Positions 48,344 through 58,107 of a stretch of DNA of 64,000 nucleotides are shown here, piece after piece; the first letter of the stretch is position 1, and the number at the start of each line of letters is the position of its first letter. The notes under the pieces are model-generated. The model saw only the letters and a list, made by a program, of their open reading frames with translations, searched no databases and was not told where the DNA came from. The DNA is taken from positions 3,467,920-3,531,919 of the forward strand of contig NZ_KQ033912.1 in NCBI RefSeq assembly GCF_000969835.1, written 5' to 3'. The position numbers and the translations under genes were made by a program. Origin of the DNA: Parabacteroides goldsteinii DSM 19448 = WAL 12034 (GTDB lineage: Bacteria; Bacteroidota; Bacteroidia; Bacteroidales; Tannerellaceae).

Positions 48344-49663
48344 ATGAATTTCACATACAAACAGATCTGGCTCATCAACTATCCCGTGATGATGAGCATT
48401 TTAATGGAACAACTGATCAATATTACCGACGCTATATTTCTGGGGCATTACGGGGAGGTTGAGCTGGGTGCTTCCGCCTTGGCCGGCATGTATTACCTGA
48501 TTCTTTATATGCTGGGTTTTGGTTTTAGCCTCGGATTGCAGGTCATGGTGGCACGCCGTAACGGCGAACAGAAATACGATGAAACAGGAAAGGTGTTTTT
48601 TCAGGGATTGTTTTTCCTGGTAGTGCTGGCGGTTTTCCTGTTCCTGTTATCCAAATGGATTGCACCGGTTATTTTATCCGGATTGGTCACTTCGGATGAG
48701 GTCTATGGTGCCGTAATGGATTATCTCGACTGGCGGACATTCGGGCTTCTGTTTACTTTCCCGGCACTGGCTTTCCGTTCTTTCTTTGTCGGGATTATCA
48801 AAACCAAGGTGTTGACTGTTGGGGCCGTGGTTATGGTGACGACCAATATCCTACTGAATTACCTGTTGATATTCGGTCATGCAGGGTTTCCACGGTTGGG
48901 TATTTCCGGCGCCGCTCTGGCTTCGACCTTGTCTGAATTGTCTTTTTTAATCGTCTTTCTTGTCTATATCTTCCGGGAGGTAGACAAACGTCAGTATGGC
49001 TTGCGGCCTGTGTATGACGGGCGGTTGTTGCTCCGTTTGCTTCATCTCTCCGTGTGGAGTATGATGCATGCTTTTATCAGTGTGGCTCCCTGGTTCTTTT
49101 TTTTCGTGATGATTGAACATCTGGGAGAAAACATACTGGCTGTAGCCAATATCATCCGGAGCATATCGACGGTCTTTTTTGTGATCGTCTGCTCATTCTC
49201 GACAACAACGGGATCGTTGGTCAGCAATCTGATAGGGGCAGGCGAATACGCAAAGGTGATGCCTTTGTGCCGTAAAATGGTTTGCCTGGGTTATTTTGTA
49301 GGACTTCCTTTGATTGTGCTGACCTTCTTTTTCTCCGATGCGGTGTTGGGCGTTTATACGAAGAATGAGGAGTTGATCCGGATTGCCTTCTGGCCTTTTA
49401 CGGTCATGCTGGCTAATTACCTCTTTTCGGTTGCGGCTCATATTTATTGCAATGCCGTTACCGGAACCGGAAGGACCCGTACGGCTTTCCTTTTTGAAGT
49501 GGTTACGACGGTTTTCTATGTGATATACCTGTATGTATTGTCCGCAACCCCGAATCTCCCTCTCGCTGTGTATTGGACGACGGAACATATTTATGTCCTG
49601 TCTCTCTTCGTCTTATCTTATTGGTACATGAAGTGTGTATATAAAAAGACATACCGGTTGTAA
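48344..49663 (+). CDS. MATE-family multidrug/sodium antiporter
   Basis: 439 residues with about twelve transmembrane helices in two related halves. Opening NYPVMMSILMEQLINITDAI with Asp at the end of the first helix, ASALAGMYYL and, in the second half, FSTTTGSLVSNLIGAGEYAK fit the MATE family. Exports drugs or metabolites using Na+ or H+ gradients. It starts directly after a strongly structured leader, suggesting control at the RNA level. Confidence 0.93.
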   Translation: MNFTYKQIWLINYPVMMSILMEQLINITDAIFLGHYGEVELGASALAGMYYLILYMLGFGFSLGLQVMVARRNGEQKYDETGKVFFQGLFFLVVLAVFLFLLSKWIAPVILSGLVTSDEVYGAVMDYLDWRTFGLLFTFPALAFRSFFVGIIKTKVLTVGAVVMVTTNILLNYLLIFGHAGFPRLGISGAALASTLSELSFLIVFLVYIFREVDKRQYGLRPVYDGRLLLRLLHLSVWSMMHAFISVAPWFFFFVMIEHLGENILAVANIIRSISTVFFVIVCSFSTTTGSLVSNLIGAGEYAKVMPLCRKMVCLGYFVGLPLIVLTFFFSDAVLGVYTKNEELIRIAFWPFTVMLANYLFSVAAHIYCNAVTGTGRTRTAFLFEVVTTVFYVIYLYVLSATPNLPLAVYWTTEHIYVLSLFVLSYWYMKCVYKKTYRL

Positions 49664-49719
49664 TCGTAAACAATTCATAATCTGAATGGTTTTATAAGAA
49701 AAACGAATAAGAAGAAGTT

Positions 49720-51120
49720 ATGGAATGTCGAATAGAAAAAGATACCATGGGAATCGTCAGGGTTCCCGTGGATGCTTATTACGGAGCGCAGACGCAACGT
49801 AGTATCGAAAACTTTGAGATTGCACAAGATATAAACCGTATGCCCAAAGAGATTATTTATGCCTTTGCCTACCTCAAAAAAGGAGCTGCGCTGGCCAATA
49901 AGGATGCAGGTGTGCTGTCGGCGGAAAAGTGCGATCTGATAGTACGTGTCTGCGATGAGATACTGGCGGGCCGCCTGGATGAGGCGTTTCCCCTGGTGGT
50001 CTGGCAGACTGGTAGCGGTACGCAGACCAATATGAATGTGAATGAAGTGATTGCCAACCGTGCACATGTCCTGAATGGCGGAAAACTGACCGATGAGGTA
50101 AAGGTCCTGATGGCTAACGACGATGTGAATAAATCGCAGTCGTCTAATGATACGTTCCCGTCGGCTATGCACATCGCCGCTTATAAGATGCTTCGGGAGA
50201 ACACGATTCCGTCTCTGGAGTTGTTGCACCGTACCCTCGTCATGAAAAGCCGGGAGTTCATGCCGATCGTCAAGATCGGGCGTACTCATTTTATGGATGC
50301 GACTCCTTTGACTTTGGGGCAGGAGTTCAGCGGGTATGCCGCCCAACTGGAATACGGCATCCAGTCGATAAAGAATACATTGCCGCATCTGGCGGAACTG
50401 GCGCTGGGAGGTACGGCTGTCGGTACCGGTATCAACACTCTGGAAAACTACGGGGAGAAGGTGGCAAAGAAAATATCGGAACTGACCGGTCTGCCGTTTG
50501 TCACGGCACCCAATAAATTCGAGGCGCTGGCAACCCATGATGCGATCGTTGAAACGCACGGTGCGTTAAAAGGCGTCGCAGTCAGCCTGATGAAGATAGC
50601 TAACGATATCCGTATGCTGGGTTCCGGTCCGCGTGCGGGGATCGGTGAAATCCGTTTGCCGGAAAATGAGCCGGGCTCGTCTATCATGCCGGGGAAAGTG
50701 AACCCGACCCAGTGCGAAGCTCTCACCATGATTGCAGCGCAGGTCATGGGGAACGATGTGGCGATCTCCGTAGGCGGTGCGTCGGGGCAGTTTGAGTTGA
50801 ATGTGTACAAGCCGATGATTATTTATAATTTTCTGCACAGCGCGCGGCTGATCGGTGATGGTTGCCGGAGTTTCAACGACCATTGTGCTGTCGGTATCCA
50901 GCCGGTAAAAGAGACTATAAAGAAACATCTGGACGACTCCTTGATGTTGGTGACGGCACTCAATCCGAAGATCGGTTATTATAAAGCAGCTTCGATTGCC
51001 CAGAAAGCATTTCGTGAAAACAAATCGTTGAAGCAGGCAGCCGTTGATTCCGGGTTGCTTACGGCCGAAGAGTTCGATGAATGGGTGGATCCTTCCGGAA
51101 TGGTAGGCAGGATTGAGTAA
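49720..51120 (+). CDS. fumC: Class II fumarate hydratase
   Basis: 466 residues. Converts fumarate and L-malate. Signature segments place it with fumarases and not aspartase: [20 protein letters not shown] (about 88-107), [30 protein letters not shown] and the active-site loop [19 protein letters not shown] (catalytic Ser in GSSIMPGK). Iron-free FumC type. Monocistronic, 56 bp after the MATE gene; no -7 box was found in that short gap, so cotranscription is possible. Confidence 0.96.
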   Translation: MECRIEKDTMGIVRVPVDAYYGAQTQRSIENFEIAQDINRMPKEIIYAFAYLKKGAALANKDAGVLSAEKCDLIVRVCDEILAGRLDEAFPLVVWQTGSGTQTNMNVNEVIANRAHVLNGGKLTDEVKVLMANDDVNKSQSSNDTFPSAMHIAAYKMLRENTIPSLELLHRTLVMKSREFMPIVKIGRTHFMDATPLTLGQEFSGYAAQLEYGIQSIKNTLPHLAELALGGTAVGTGINTLENYGEKVAKKISELTGLPFVTAPNKFEALATHDAIVETHGALKGVAVSLMKIANDIRMLGSGPRAGIGEIRLPENEPGSSIMPGKVNPTQCEALTMIAAQVMGNDVAISVGGASGQFELNVYKPMIIYNFLHSARLIGDGCRSFNDHCAVGIQPVKETIKKHLDDSLMLVTALNPKIGYYKAASIAQKAFRENKSLKQAAVDSGLLTAEEFDEWVDPSGMVGRIE

Positions 51121-51267
51121 CTTAATTTTCTGATAAGTAATTGATAAAGTGCTGTTTTTGTAGTATATGCAGGAACTGCACTTTTTTATTTTCGGAAAGC
51201 GCCGGACAATAATAGCCTCGCCGTATTTCCGTAGCAGATATGTAAACATTAACGATGGATATGTGAG

Positions 51268-51296
51268 TTGTTTAACCGGAAAAAGTTATACATTTG
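51268..51296 (+). promoter_or_regulatory. Promoter of the third AraC gene
   Basis: TTG (51268-51270), 18 bp, TACATTTG (51289-51296), an exact -7 box. Confidence 0.55.
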
Positions 51297-51385
51297 TTTC
51301 AAATTGTGAAATGAGCCTTTTGTATAGTGAGTGAATAACCGACTGAATGCGATACCGTTGTAAAGGTAAATATGAGGAAACACTA

Positions 51386-52270
51386 ATGTCGGAATTAAAA
51401 ATGGGGGATGTAATGAAAAAGTTACTTTATTTGGAAGAGCATATATCTTGTAAAGATTATTCTCCGGATATTTTAGTTGGATTTAAACATCGTATAGTAA
51501 GAGAGGAGAGTGAACTGAAAGAGCAGGACAAGGATTGCCATCATCTGATCTTTTTCCTGGAAGGTGAAGCTGTTATTTGTTGTAATGAGCAAAGAAACAG
51601 AATCATCCGGTCGGATGAGTTTATATTGATCCCGAAGTCCTCTGATTTTTTCTGTAAGATATTATCTGATTCCAACCTTGTTATATTTACGTTTGACCGT
51701 TTCCCCGGTGCTTGCAATAAACTGGAACTTCAATCGCTGGCTCCCCTTAGTCGTGAGATCGAGTATGATTATCAGCCGACTGTTATATATCCGCCTTTAC
51801 GTTTATTCCTGGAGACTATCATAGAATACCTGGAGTCGAAGATGAACTGCAAGCATTTGCATGAGATAAAGTCGATGGAGCTGTTTTTGCTGTTTCGGGG
51901 ATTTTATCGAAAAGAAGAGTTGGCTTATTTATTTCATCCTGTCGTTGGAAAATCGCTGGATTTCCGTTCCCTCATACTTGAAAATTATCTGAAGGTGGAC
52001 CAGGTGGACGGGTTGGCAAAAATAGCCGGTATGGGACGTACGAATTTTAATAATAAGTTCAAGGAAGAGTTCGGAATCTCTCCCCATCAATGGTTATTGA
52101 AACAAAAAGCAAAACATGTGCGTTTCAAACTGGCCGAACCGGGAAATACGCTGAGTGATGTTATGCGGTTGTATAAGTTTAACTCGGCGACTCATTTTAC
52201 ACGTTTCTGCAAGCAGCAGTTTGGCTGCACTCCTTCCGAATTATTACGTCAGCTGAAAGCCGATAGATGA
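51386..52270 (+). CDS. AraC-family regulator with cupin-like N-terminus
   Basis: 294 residues from the ATG at 51386, chosen for an AGGAAA stretch upstream; 51347 and 51413 are possible. The N-terminal part looks like a cupin sensor (HHLIFFLEGEAVICCNEQRN, SDEFILIPKSSDFFCKI). The C-terminal HTH pair spans about 200-290 (VDGLAKIAGMGRTNFNNKFK, TLSDVMRLYKFNSATHFTRF). The next gene, a hydrolase, follows by 49 bp and may be its target or operon partner. Confidence 0.9.
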   Translation: MSELKMGDVMKKLLYLEEHISCKDYSPDILVGFKHRIVREESELKEQDKDCHHLIFFLEGEAVICCNEQRNRIIRSDEFILIPKSSDFFCKILSDSNLVIFTFDRFPGACNKLELQSLAPLSREIEYDYQPTVIYPPLRLFLETIIEYLESKMNCKHLHEIKSMELFLLFRGFYRKEELAYLFHPVVGKSLDFRSLILENYLKVDQVDGLAKIAGMGRTNFNNKFKEEFGISPHQWLLKQKAKHVRFKLAEPGNTLSDVMRLYKFNSATHFTRFCKQQFGCTPSELLRQLKADR

Positions 52271-52319
52271 TCATTTGAACAAAACCACTATCTTTATGCT
52301 TATAAAGTAAAAATGATAT

Positions 52320-53063
52320 ATGGAAGGAAGTAAAGTGCAATCACCCGGACTGTGGAGACGTTTGTCATCGTTGGTAAACTGGCTTTGGAAAAAGGAGGCG
52401 GAGGATATTACTGTCTATTTTATTTCCGGGATGTGCTATAACTGTAAGGTCTTTGACAAACTGCGGCTTCCGAAGGGGTATAAAAAAGCCTATATTGAAT
52501 GGTTTATTCCCAGCCCCGACGAATCATTGTCGGAGTATGCCCATAAGATGGCAAAGACGATCGACACCTCGCGCCCGTTTATCCTGATCGGTTATTCTTT
52601 TGGTGCCGTTATCATGCAGGAGATGACACTTTTTCTGAAACCGGAGAAGTGCGTTATCATTTCTTCCTTTAAAAGCAAAAGGGAAATCCCTATTCTTTTC
52701 CAGGCAGTCAGGAAAGTCAACCTGATGGAGTTTATGCCTAAACGGCTTTTCTCGTCGACCGACTTTATTACCAATGCCTTTAACCGCCTGGTATATAATG
52801 CCTCCAATTCCGACCTGGCAGAGTATATGACTGTTACCGATCCCATATATATCAAATGGGCGGTAGAACAGATCACTGACTGGGTACCGGACAATAAGAG
52901 CGAACACCTTTATCATATTCATGGCACGGCCGATCAGATCTTTCCTTATGACCGGCTTGAAAATGTTTTTCCCGTTGAGGGAGGCGATCATCTGATGGTG
53001 GTCAAAAAAGCGGATACAGTCAGTTCCATTCTGGATATCATCTTGCTGAAGAAAGAGGATTGA
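52320..53063 (+). CDS. Alpha/beta-hydrolase-fold protein
   Basis: 247 residues without signal peptide. The nucleophile elbow G-Y-S-F-G is in FILIGYSFGAVIMQE (about 96), the acid is likely Asp in HGTADQIFP (about 203) and the base His in GGDHLMVV (about 222), so the triad is complete. Substrate is unknown; thioesterase or esterase activity is inferred from the fold. Same strand and close to the preceding AraC gene. Confidence 0.82.
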   Translation: MEGSKVQSPGLWRRLSSLVNWLWKKEAEDITVYFISGMCYNCKVFDKLRLPKGYKKAYIEWFIPSPDESLSEYAHKMAKTIDTSRPFILIGYSFGAVIMQEMTLFLKPEKCVIISSFKSKREIPILFQAVRKVNLMEFMPKRLFSSTDFITNAFNRLVYNASNSDLAEYMTVTDPIYIKWAVEQITDWVPDNKSEHLYHIHGTADQIFPYDRLENVFPVEGGDHLMVVKKADTVSSILDIILLKKED

Positions 53064-53159
53064 TTCCCTGTTTTAATAGAATAATTGCTAAATCAGGCAA
53101 TAGAAATGAGCTTTTTGGTTGTTGAGTGGGTTATAATGAACAATCGAAAATAAATGATT

Positions 53160-53417
53160 ATGGTAAACAGGTTTAGTGACAAGTTGACGACAGAAGAACG
53201 CAAGGAACTTCCTTCCTCTGATTTTGGCCTTCCGGAAACCCGTGAGTTTCCTATGCCCGATGCGGCCCATGTAAGGGCAGCCGAATCTTATTTCAGATAT
53301 GCACCCGAGGATAAGAAGCCGTTGCTGGCTTACCGTATCCTGCAAAAAGCGGCGGAGTTCGGTGTGGATGTGCAGAGTCCGGTTATATTTGAATGGGCTG
53401 AAAAACATGAGAGCTAA
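53160..53417 (+). CDS. Small DUF6582-like protein
   Basis: 85 residues (ATG at 53160; 53154 also in frame). The segment RKELPSSDFGLPETREFPMP followed by AAESYFRYAPEDKKPLLAYR resembles the short 'RKxLPxSxFALPxxRxYPI' module found in phage-associated and stress proteins (DUF6582-like). No partner is evident. Function unknown. Confidence 0.68.
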   Translation: MVNRFSDKLTTEERKELPSSDFGLPETREFPMPDAAHVRAAESYFRYAPEDKKPLLAYRILQKAAEFGVDVQSPVIFEWAEKHES

Positions 53418-53425
53418 AAACAACA

Positions 53426-53463
53426 AAACGTCCGGACTTCCCTGGGGACATCCGGACGTTTGT
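53426..53463. terminator. Hairpin terminator between convergent small genes
   Basis: AAACGTCCGGA (53426-53436) pairs with TCCGGACGTTT (53451-53461), 11 bp, with A- and T-rich flanks. It can serve both the DUF6582-like gene and the convergent PepSY-like gene. Confidence 0.75.
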
Positions 53464-53493
53464 CTTAACCGACATAACTGTTGTTATTAAATT

Positions 53494-53802
53494 TTATTTT
53501 ACTTCTTCGCCTTTGTCATTGAAGGTAACTGTGCTTTCCGTACCTTCGGCTGTAGCGATAACAAGTTTATAAGTCTTGGCTCCGTCTTTTTCTGCTACAG
53601 AGGCTTCTTTGATGGTCTGGCCTGCATAGGCTTTTTCAACTGCTGTTTTCACTACTTCGGGAACATCTGCCACTTCAACCTTTGTGTACTCATCCTGAGT
53701 AGACTGACAGCAAGCTACTGAATCAACACTTGTTTCTGCTGCGATAGCACTCATACAACCAACACCCATAACCATTGCCATTACTACTAATACCTTTTTC
53801 AT
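53494..53802 (-). CDS. Secreted PepSY-like (DUF2874-type) protein
   Basis: 102 residues with a signal peptide (MKKVLVVMAMVMGVGCMSAIA). The mature part is one PepSY-like unit: DVPEVVKTAVEKAYAGQTIK, then AKTYKLVIATAEGTESTVTF and the final DKGEEV. Such small periplasmic proteins are common in Bacteroidales; function unknown. Two adjacent Cys (ACCQS) follow the signal peptide. Confidence 0.8.
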   Translation of the reverse strand: MKKVLVVMAMVMGVGCMSAIAAETSVDSVACCQSTQDEYTKVEVADVPEVVKTAVEKAYAGQTIKEASVAEKDGAKTYKLVIATAEGTESTVTFNDKGEEVK

Positions 53803-54017
53803 GATCTTAATTTTTTTAATTCAACAATCTTTTATTACTAATACGCTTAATGTAATTCAATTCGTGTGCCAAACGGATGGTATGATTGCTTGTGTGTTGA
53901 TAATCAAACAGTATTGCGTATTCGTGATTGTGCCAGACTGTAGAATGGGGATGTGGAATTGGGGAAATGTGATGAAATTTTCCTCAATGGCAGGTTCGTT
54001 TTAGGGGGTAAAACAAC

Positions 54018-54049
54018 AAAGGCTGTCAATCTTTCGACTAACAGCCTTT
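54018..54049 (-). terminator. Terminator of tRNA-Ser
   Basis: AAAGGCTGT and ACAGCCTTT arms frame a loop; on the minus strand the hairpin is followed by TTGTTGTTTT, just beyond the tRNA 3' end. Confidence 0.8.
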
Positions 54050-54053
54050 GGAG

Positions 54054-54140
54054 CGGAAGCGGGGGGATTCGAACCCCCGGTACCCTTACGAGTACGTCAG
54101 TTTAGCAAACTGGTGGTTTCAGCCACTCACCCACACTTCC
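54054..54140 (-). tRNA. tRNA-Ser (anticodon GCT)
   Basis: Class II tRNA of 87 nt read on the minus strand. Acceptor GGAAGTG pairs with CGCTTCC, the anticodon loop is TTGCTAA (GCT), a long variable arm (GTACTCGTAAGGGTAC) is present, and the T-arm carries GGTTCGAATCC. CCA is not encoded. It decodes AGC/AGT serine codons. Confidence 0.96.
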
Positions 54141-54174
54141 ATGTGTTCTGTGCTTCTTCCTTAGAATTGCGCTG

Positions 54175-54206
54175 CAAAGATAGGCGGATGTTTTTAAATA
54201 AACAAA
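54175..54206 (-). promoter_or_regulatory. tRNA-Ser promoter
   Basis: On the minus strand, TTTG (54206-54203), 20 bp, TATCTTTG (54182-54175). Consensus boxes and ideal spacing. Confidence 0.8.
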
Positions 54207-54239
54207 GGATTTTGCATCTATTTTTTCGGAAAAAGGTAT

Positions 54240-54247
54240 TACTTTTG
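54240..54247 (+). promoter_or_regulatory. -7 box of mltG
   Basis: TACTTTTG, 39 bp before the mltG ATG. TTTG at 54211-54214 gives a longish 25-bp spacer. Confidence 0.45.
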
Positions 54248-54286
54248 TGACCTGTTCTGATAATCAGTATTTTATTGGAGGAAAAA

Positions 54287-55330
54287 ATGAATAAGAAAAA
54301 ACAGGGGAAGCGTAATATACTAATTGGGATTGTCGTATTTTTAGTCTTTTTGCTGGCGGGCACAGGTTTCTGGGGATACCGTCTGGCATGGGCGCCTAAC
54401 TTTACTCCCAAAGAAACGGTTTATCTGTATATAGGAAAAGACAAGGATTTCGGCGAACTTTGCCGTCAGTTGATTGATTCGGCCGGCTGCAATCGTATCG
54501 GAAGTTTTAAACAGTTGGCCGGATTCCTGCAATACCAGGGAAATATGAAGACCGGCCGATATGCGGTATCGCCGGGAATGAGCAACCTGGAACTGTTGAA
54601 CGATCTGCGGCGCGGTCATCAGGTGGCAACCCGTCTTACCTTTAATAATATCCGCTTTAAAGATGATCTGGTGGAGCGGTTGGACGAACAGTTGATGCTG
54701 GATAAAGAGGACTTACTGGTCTTGCTGAACGATTCGGCTTATTGCGATTCGCTGGGATTTACAACCGAAACAATTCTTTCCATGTTTATTCCGAATACCT
54801 ATGAGGTCTATTGGAATATTCCCGCTGAAAAACTGATGCAACGTATGAATCGTGAATATAAAGTCTTCTGGACGGAAGCACGTCTGGAGAAGGCAAAAGC
54901 GATTGATCTGACGCCTGCGGAAGTCGCCATCCTGGCCTCCATCGTAGAGGAAGAAACGGCTGCGGCAGATGAATATCCGATTGTGGCCGGTTTGTATCTG
55001 AACCGTTTGCATCGTGGCATACCGTTACAAGCCGATCCTACCGTCAAATTTGCAGTGGGTGATTTTACCTTGCAACGCATCCTGTTCGAACATCTGGAAA
55101 TAGATTCTCCATATAATACATATAAATATGCCGGGTTGCCGCCCGGACCGCTGCGTGTCCCGACTATCAAGGGGATGGACAGCGTTTTGAATTATATGAA
55201 GCATAATTATCTTTATATGTGCGCCAAAGAAGATTTTTCGGGCCGGCATAATTTTGCGGCAACGCTGGCAGAGCATAATCGCAATGCAAACCGTTACCGG
55301 GCTGAACTGAACAGGAGAAAGATTCGGTAG
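54287..55330 (+). CDS. mltG: Endolytic murein transglycosylase MltG
   Basis: 347 residues from the ATG at 54287; TTGGAGG directly upstream is a Shine-Dalgarno site and the TTG at 54275 is not used. One N-terminal transmembrane helix (about 15-33), a LysM-like/YceG region, then the catalytic segment ILASIVEEETAAADEYPIVA with the active Glu, NRLHRGIPLQADPTVKFAVG and YNTYKYAGLPPGP. It cleaves nascent glycan strands and so ends peptidoglycan chains. Confidence 0.95.
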   Translation: MNKKKQGKRNILIGIVVFLVFLLAGTGFWGYRLAWAPNFTPKETVYLYIGKDKDFGELCRQLIDSAGCNRIGSFKQLAGFLQYQGNMKTGRYAVSPGMSNLELLNDLRRGHQVATRLTFNNIRFKDDLVERLDEQLMLDKEDLLVLLNDSAYCDSLGFTTETILSMFIPNTYEVYWNIPAEKLMQRMNREYKVFWTEARLEKAKAIDLTPAEVAILASIVEEETAAADEYPIVAGLYLNRLHRGIPLQADPTVKFAVGDFTLQRILFEHLEIDSPYNTYKYAGLPPGPLRVPTIKGMDSVLNYMKHNYLYMCAKEDFSGRHNFAATLAEHNRNANRYRAELNRRKIR

Positions 55331-55334
55331 GCTT

Positions 55335-55369
55335 TTTGCTTTTTGTTTATGGTAAAAGCTGTATCTTTG
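55335..55369 (+). promoter_or_regulatory. Promoter of the iorAB operon
   Basis: TTTG (55335-55338), 23 bp, TATCTTTG (55362-55369), with another TTTG at 55342. It supports the start at 55414, giving a leader of about 38 nt. Confidence 0.65.
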
Positions 55370-55413
55370 GCTGTTGGTATAACATAAAAATCAATTTAAG
55401 AAAACAAATATAC

Positions 55414-57012
55414 ATGGAAAAACAACTATTCTTGGGGGATGAGGCTATCGCACAGGCTGCGATCGATGCCGGTATTTCCGGTGTTTATGCCTATCCGGGT
55501 ACCCCTTCAACTGAAATTACCGAGTATATACAAGGCTCGGCAGTAGCGAAAGAACGGGGGATACACAGCCGTTGGAGTACGAATGAAAAAACAGCAATGG
55601 AGGCAGCTTTAGGTATGAGTTATGCCGGAAAGCGTTCGCTTTGCTGTATGAAACATGTCGGACTGAATGTGGCGGCAGACTGCTTTATGAATGCCGGAAT
55701 GAGCGGTATCAACGGTGGTATGATTATTATTACGGCCGACGACCCTTCCATGCACTCATCACAGAACGAGCAGGATAACCGTGTATATGGAAATTTTGCT
55801 ATGATCCCGATGTTGGAACCATCCAGCCAGCAGGAAGCATACGATATGGTGTATGAAGGTTTCGAGCTTTCAGAAAAACTGGGTTATCCGATCTTGATGC
55901 GTATTACTACCCGTATGGCGCACTCTCGTGCCGGTGTGGTAACGCGTCCGATCAAGGAAGAAAATACGATGAGTTGTCCGCCTGACGGCCGTCAGCGTTT
56001 TATCTTGCTTCCGGCTTTGGCACGCAAACGTTTCAAAGTATTGCTGGAAGCGCAGAAAGGGTTTACCGAAGCGGCTGAAAGTTCAAAATATAACCAGTAT
56101 TTCGATGCTCCCAACAAAGAGATGGGTATCATTACAACCGGTATTGCATTCAACTATCTGTCGGAGAATTATCCTGACGGGTTCGAATATCCGGTATTGA
56201 AGATTACTCAATATCCGTTGCCACGTAAGTTGGTGGAAAAGATTACCGGTGAATGTAAGGAAATTCTGGTGCTTGAAGAAGGCTATCCGGTTGTGGAAGA
56301 ACAATTGAAAGGGTTCCTGGGTAAAGGGATAACTGTTCACGGCCGTTTGGACGGGACTTTACAGCGTGACGGCGAGTTGACTCCGGATGCCGTAGGCAAG
56401 GCTTTAGGCAAAGATATTACCAGTTACTATGCTATCCCCGAAGTGGTGGAACAGCGTCCGCCTGCATTATGCCAGGGTTGCGGTCACCGCGATGTGTATG
56501 AAGCATTGAATGAGGTGCTGGCTGAATATAAAGACCCGAAAGTATTCGGCGATATCGGTTGTTACACATTGGGAGCTTTGCCTCCGTTCCGTGCAATCGA
56601 CTCTTGTATCGATATGGGGGCTTCCATTACAATGGCGAAAGGGGCTTCTGATGCCGGTGTATTCCCGGCCGTATCGGTAATTGGTGATTCTACTTTCACG
56701 CATTCCGGTATGACCGGTTTGCTGGATTGTGTCAATGAGGATACAAACATCACAATCGTGATTTCCGATAATGAAACAACGGCTATGACCGGCGGACAGG
56801 ATTCAGCCGGAACAGGACGCCTGGAAGCTATCTGTGCAGGTATCGGTGTCGATCCCGCTCATATCCGTGTTATGATCCCGTTGAAGAAGAATTACGAAGA
56901 AATGAAACAGATCATCCGCGAAGAGATCGAATACAAAGGCGTATCTGTCCTGATCCCGCGTCGTGAATGTATCCAGACATTAACAAGAAAGAAAAAAGCA
57001 AGCAAGAAATGA
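55414..57012 (+). CDS. iorA: Indolepyruvate-type 2-oxoacid:ferredoxin oxidoreductase alpha subunit
   Basis: 532 residues. Oxidatively decarboxylates aryl-pyruvates (or a related 2-oxoacid) to acyl-CoA. The pyrimidine-binding half (YAYPGTPSTEITEYIQGSA) and the TPP half (ALCQGCGHRDVYEALNEVL, GDSTFTHSGMTGLLDCVNED, ISDNETTAMTGGQDSAG) are intact. The C-terminal 4Fe-4S ferredoxin domain of archaeal IorA is missing: the protein ends in a basic tail. The stop overlaps iorB by 4 bp (ATGA). Substrate inferred from family. Confidence 0.9.
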   Translation: MEKQLFLGDEAIAQAAIDAGISGVYAYPGTPSTEITEYIQGSAVAKERGIHSRWSTNEKTAMEAALGMSYAGKRSLCCMKHVGLNVAADCFMNAGMSGINGGMIIITADDPSMHSSQNEQDNRVYGNFAMIPMLEPSSQQEAYDMVYEGFELSEKLGYPILMRITTRMAHSRAGVVTRPIKEENTMSCPPDGRQRFILLPALARKRFKVLLEAQKGFTEAAESSKYNQYFDAPNKEMGIITTGIAFNYLSENYPDGFEYPVLKITQYPLPRKLVEKITGECKEILVLEEGYPVVEEQLKGFLGKGITVHGRLDGTLQRDGELTPDAVGKALGKDITSYYAIPEVVEQRPPALCQGCGHRDVYEALNEVLAEYKDPKVFGDIGCYTLGALPPFRAIDSCIDMGASITMAKGASDAGVFPAVSVIGDSTFTHSGMTGLLDCVNEDTNITIVISDNETTAMTGGQDSAGTGRLEAICAGIGVDPAHIRVMIPLKKNYEEMKQIIREEIEYKGVSVLIPRRECIQTLTRKKKASKK

Positions 57013-57590
57013 GAGCAGATATTATATTGTCAGGTGTAGGAGGACAAGGTATCCTCTCTATTGCCGCCGTTATTGGAGAAGCCGCTTTGAAAGAAGGTTT
57101 GTATATGAAGCAGGCGGAAGTTCACGGAATGAGCCAGCGTGGTGGCGACGTACAGTCGAACCTGCGTTTGTCTGACCAGCCGATCGCGTCCGACCTGATT
57201 CCGAAGGGACATGCCGACCTGATCATTTCCCTGGAACCGATGGAAAGTCTCCGTTATCTTCCTTATCTGAAAGAAGATGGTTGGTTGGTGACTAATTCAC
57301 AGCCGTTTGTCAATATCCCTAATTATCCGGATATGGAGAAAGTAAACGAAGAGCTGGATAAATTGCCGCATAAGGTTATCCTGGATGTGGAAGCTATAGC
57401 TAAGGAAGTCGCTACGGCCCGTGCCGCCAATATCGTGATGTTGGGTGCTGCTGCTCCTTTTATTGGAATTGAGTATAATAAAATAGAAGACGGTATCCGT
57501 CGTATCTTCGGTCGTAAAGGGGAAGAAGTGGTTGAGATGAACCTGAAAGCCCTGAAAGCCGGTTACGATGTTGCCCAAAGAATAAAATAA
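57009..57590 (+). CDS. iorB: Indolepyruvate-type oxidoreductase beta subunit
   Basis: 193 residues (ATG at 57009), the gamma/beta-type partner of IorA: IILSGVGGQGILSIAAVIGE, EVHGMSQRGGDVQSNLRLSD and DLIISLEPMESLRYLPYLKE are family hallmarks. Coupled to iorA by a 4-bp overlap. A TlpA-like gene begins 5 bp after its stop. Confidence 0.92.
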   Translation: MRADIILSGVGGQGILSIAAVIGEAALKEGLYMKQAEVHGMSQRGGDVQSNLRLSDQPIASDLIPKGHADLIISLEPMESLRYLPYLKEDGWLVTNSQPFVNIPNYPDMEKVNEELDKLPHKVILDVEAIAKEVATARAANIVMLGAAAPFIGIEYNKIEDGIRRIFGRKGEEVVEMNLKALKAGYDVAQRIK

Positions 57591-57595
57591 AGCCT

Positions 57596-58102
57596 ATGAA
57601 GAAGTACCTCTTAACCGTCCTGCTTGCAATTTTCGCGTTTGTAGCCCGTGCTCAGAACGATGGTGATATTATAAAAGTGGGCGACCAGATGCCTGCATTC
57701 ACGATCGTTTCCGACGATGGTAAACAAATCTCGTCTGCTTCCCTGAAAGGGAAAGTAGTGCTGATAAATTTCTTTGCAACCTGGTGTCCTCCCTGTCAGA
57801 AAGAACTGGCGGAAGTACAGCAGAAGTTGTGGCCGAAGTTTAAGGATAATAAAAACTTTCAGATGTTGGTGATTGGACGTGAACATACAGATGCCGAGTT
57901 GGCAAAGTATAATGAGAAAAAAGGTTTCACCTTCCCGTTGTATCCGGATAAGAACCGTGCCATCTTTGGAGCATTTGCAAAGAACCTGATTCCCCGTACT
58001 TATCTGATAGGTAAAGACGGAAAAGTGATGTATGCCGGCAAGGGATATACCGAAGAGGAGTTTGCCGGATTGATGGATAAGATTGGTGCATCTTTAAAGT
58101 AA
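57596..58102 (+). CDS. TlpA/ResA-family thioredoxin-like protein
   Basis: 168 residues with a signal peptide (MKKYLLTVLLAIFAFVARA). The AhpC/TSA-type thioredoxin fold has the CPPC active site in FFATWCPPCQKEL (about 60-72), and the cis-Pro loop NLIPRTYLIGKDG. Acts as a periplasmic disulfide reductase by family. Its place between iorB and a ferredoxin-like gene suggests co-transcription; a functional link is not evident. Confidence 0.92.
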   Translation: MKKYLLTVLLAIFAFVARAQNDGDIIKVGDQMPAFTIVSDDGKQISSASLKGKVVLINFFATWCPPCQKELAEVQQKLWPKFKDNKNFQMLVIGREHTDAELAKYNEKKGFTFPLYPDKNRAIFGAFAKNLIPRTYLIGKDGKVMYAGKGYTEEEFAGLMDKIGASLK

Positions 58103-58107
58103 ACGAT

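Noticed and set aside
49720..51120. Aspartate ammonia-lyase instead of fumarase
   Set aside because: Residues around the substrate loops ([29 protein letters not shown]) follow class II fumarase along the whole length.
54018..54049. Inverted repeat as an attachment site for a mobile element at the tRNA
   Set aside because: It is a terminator hairpin; no integrase or second tRNA fragment is present.
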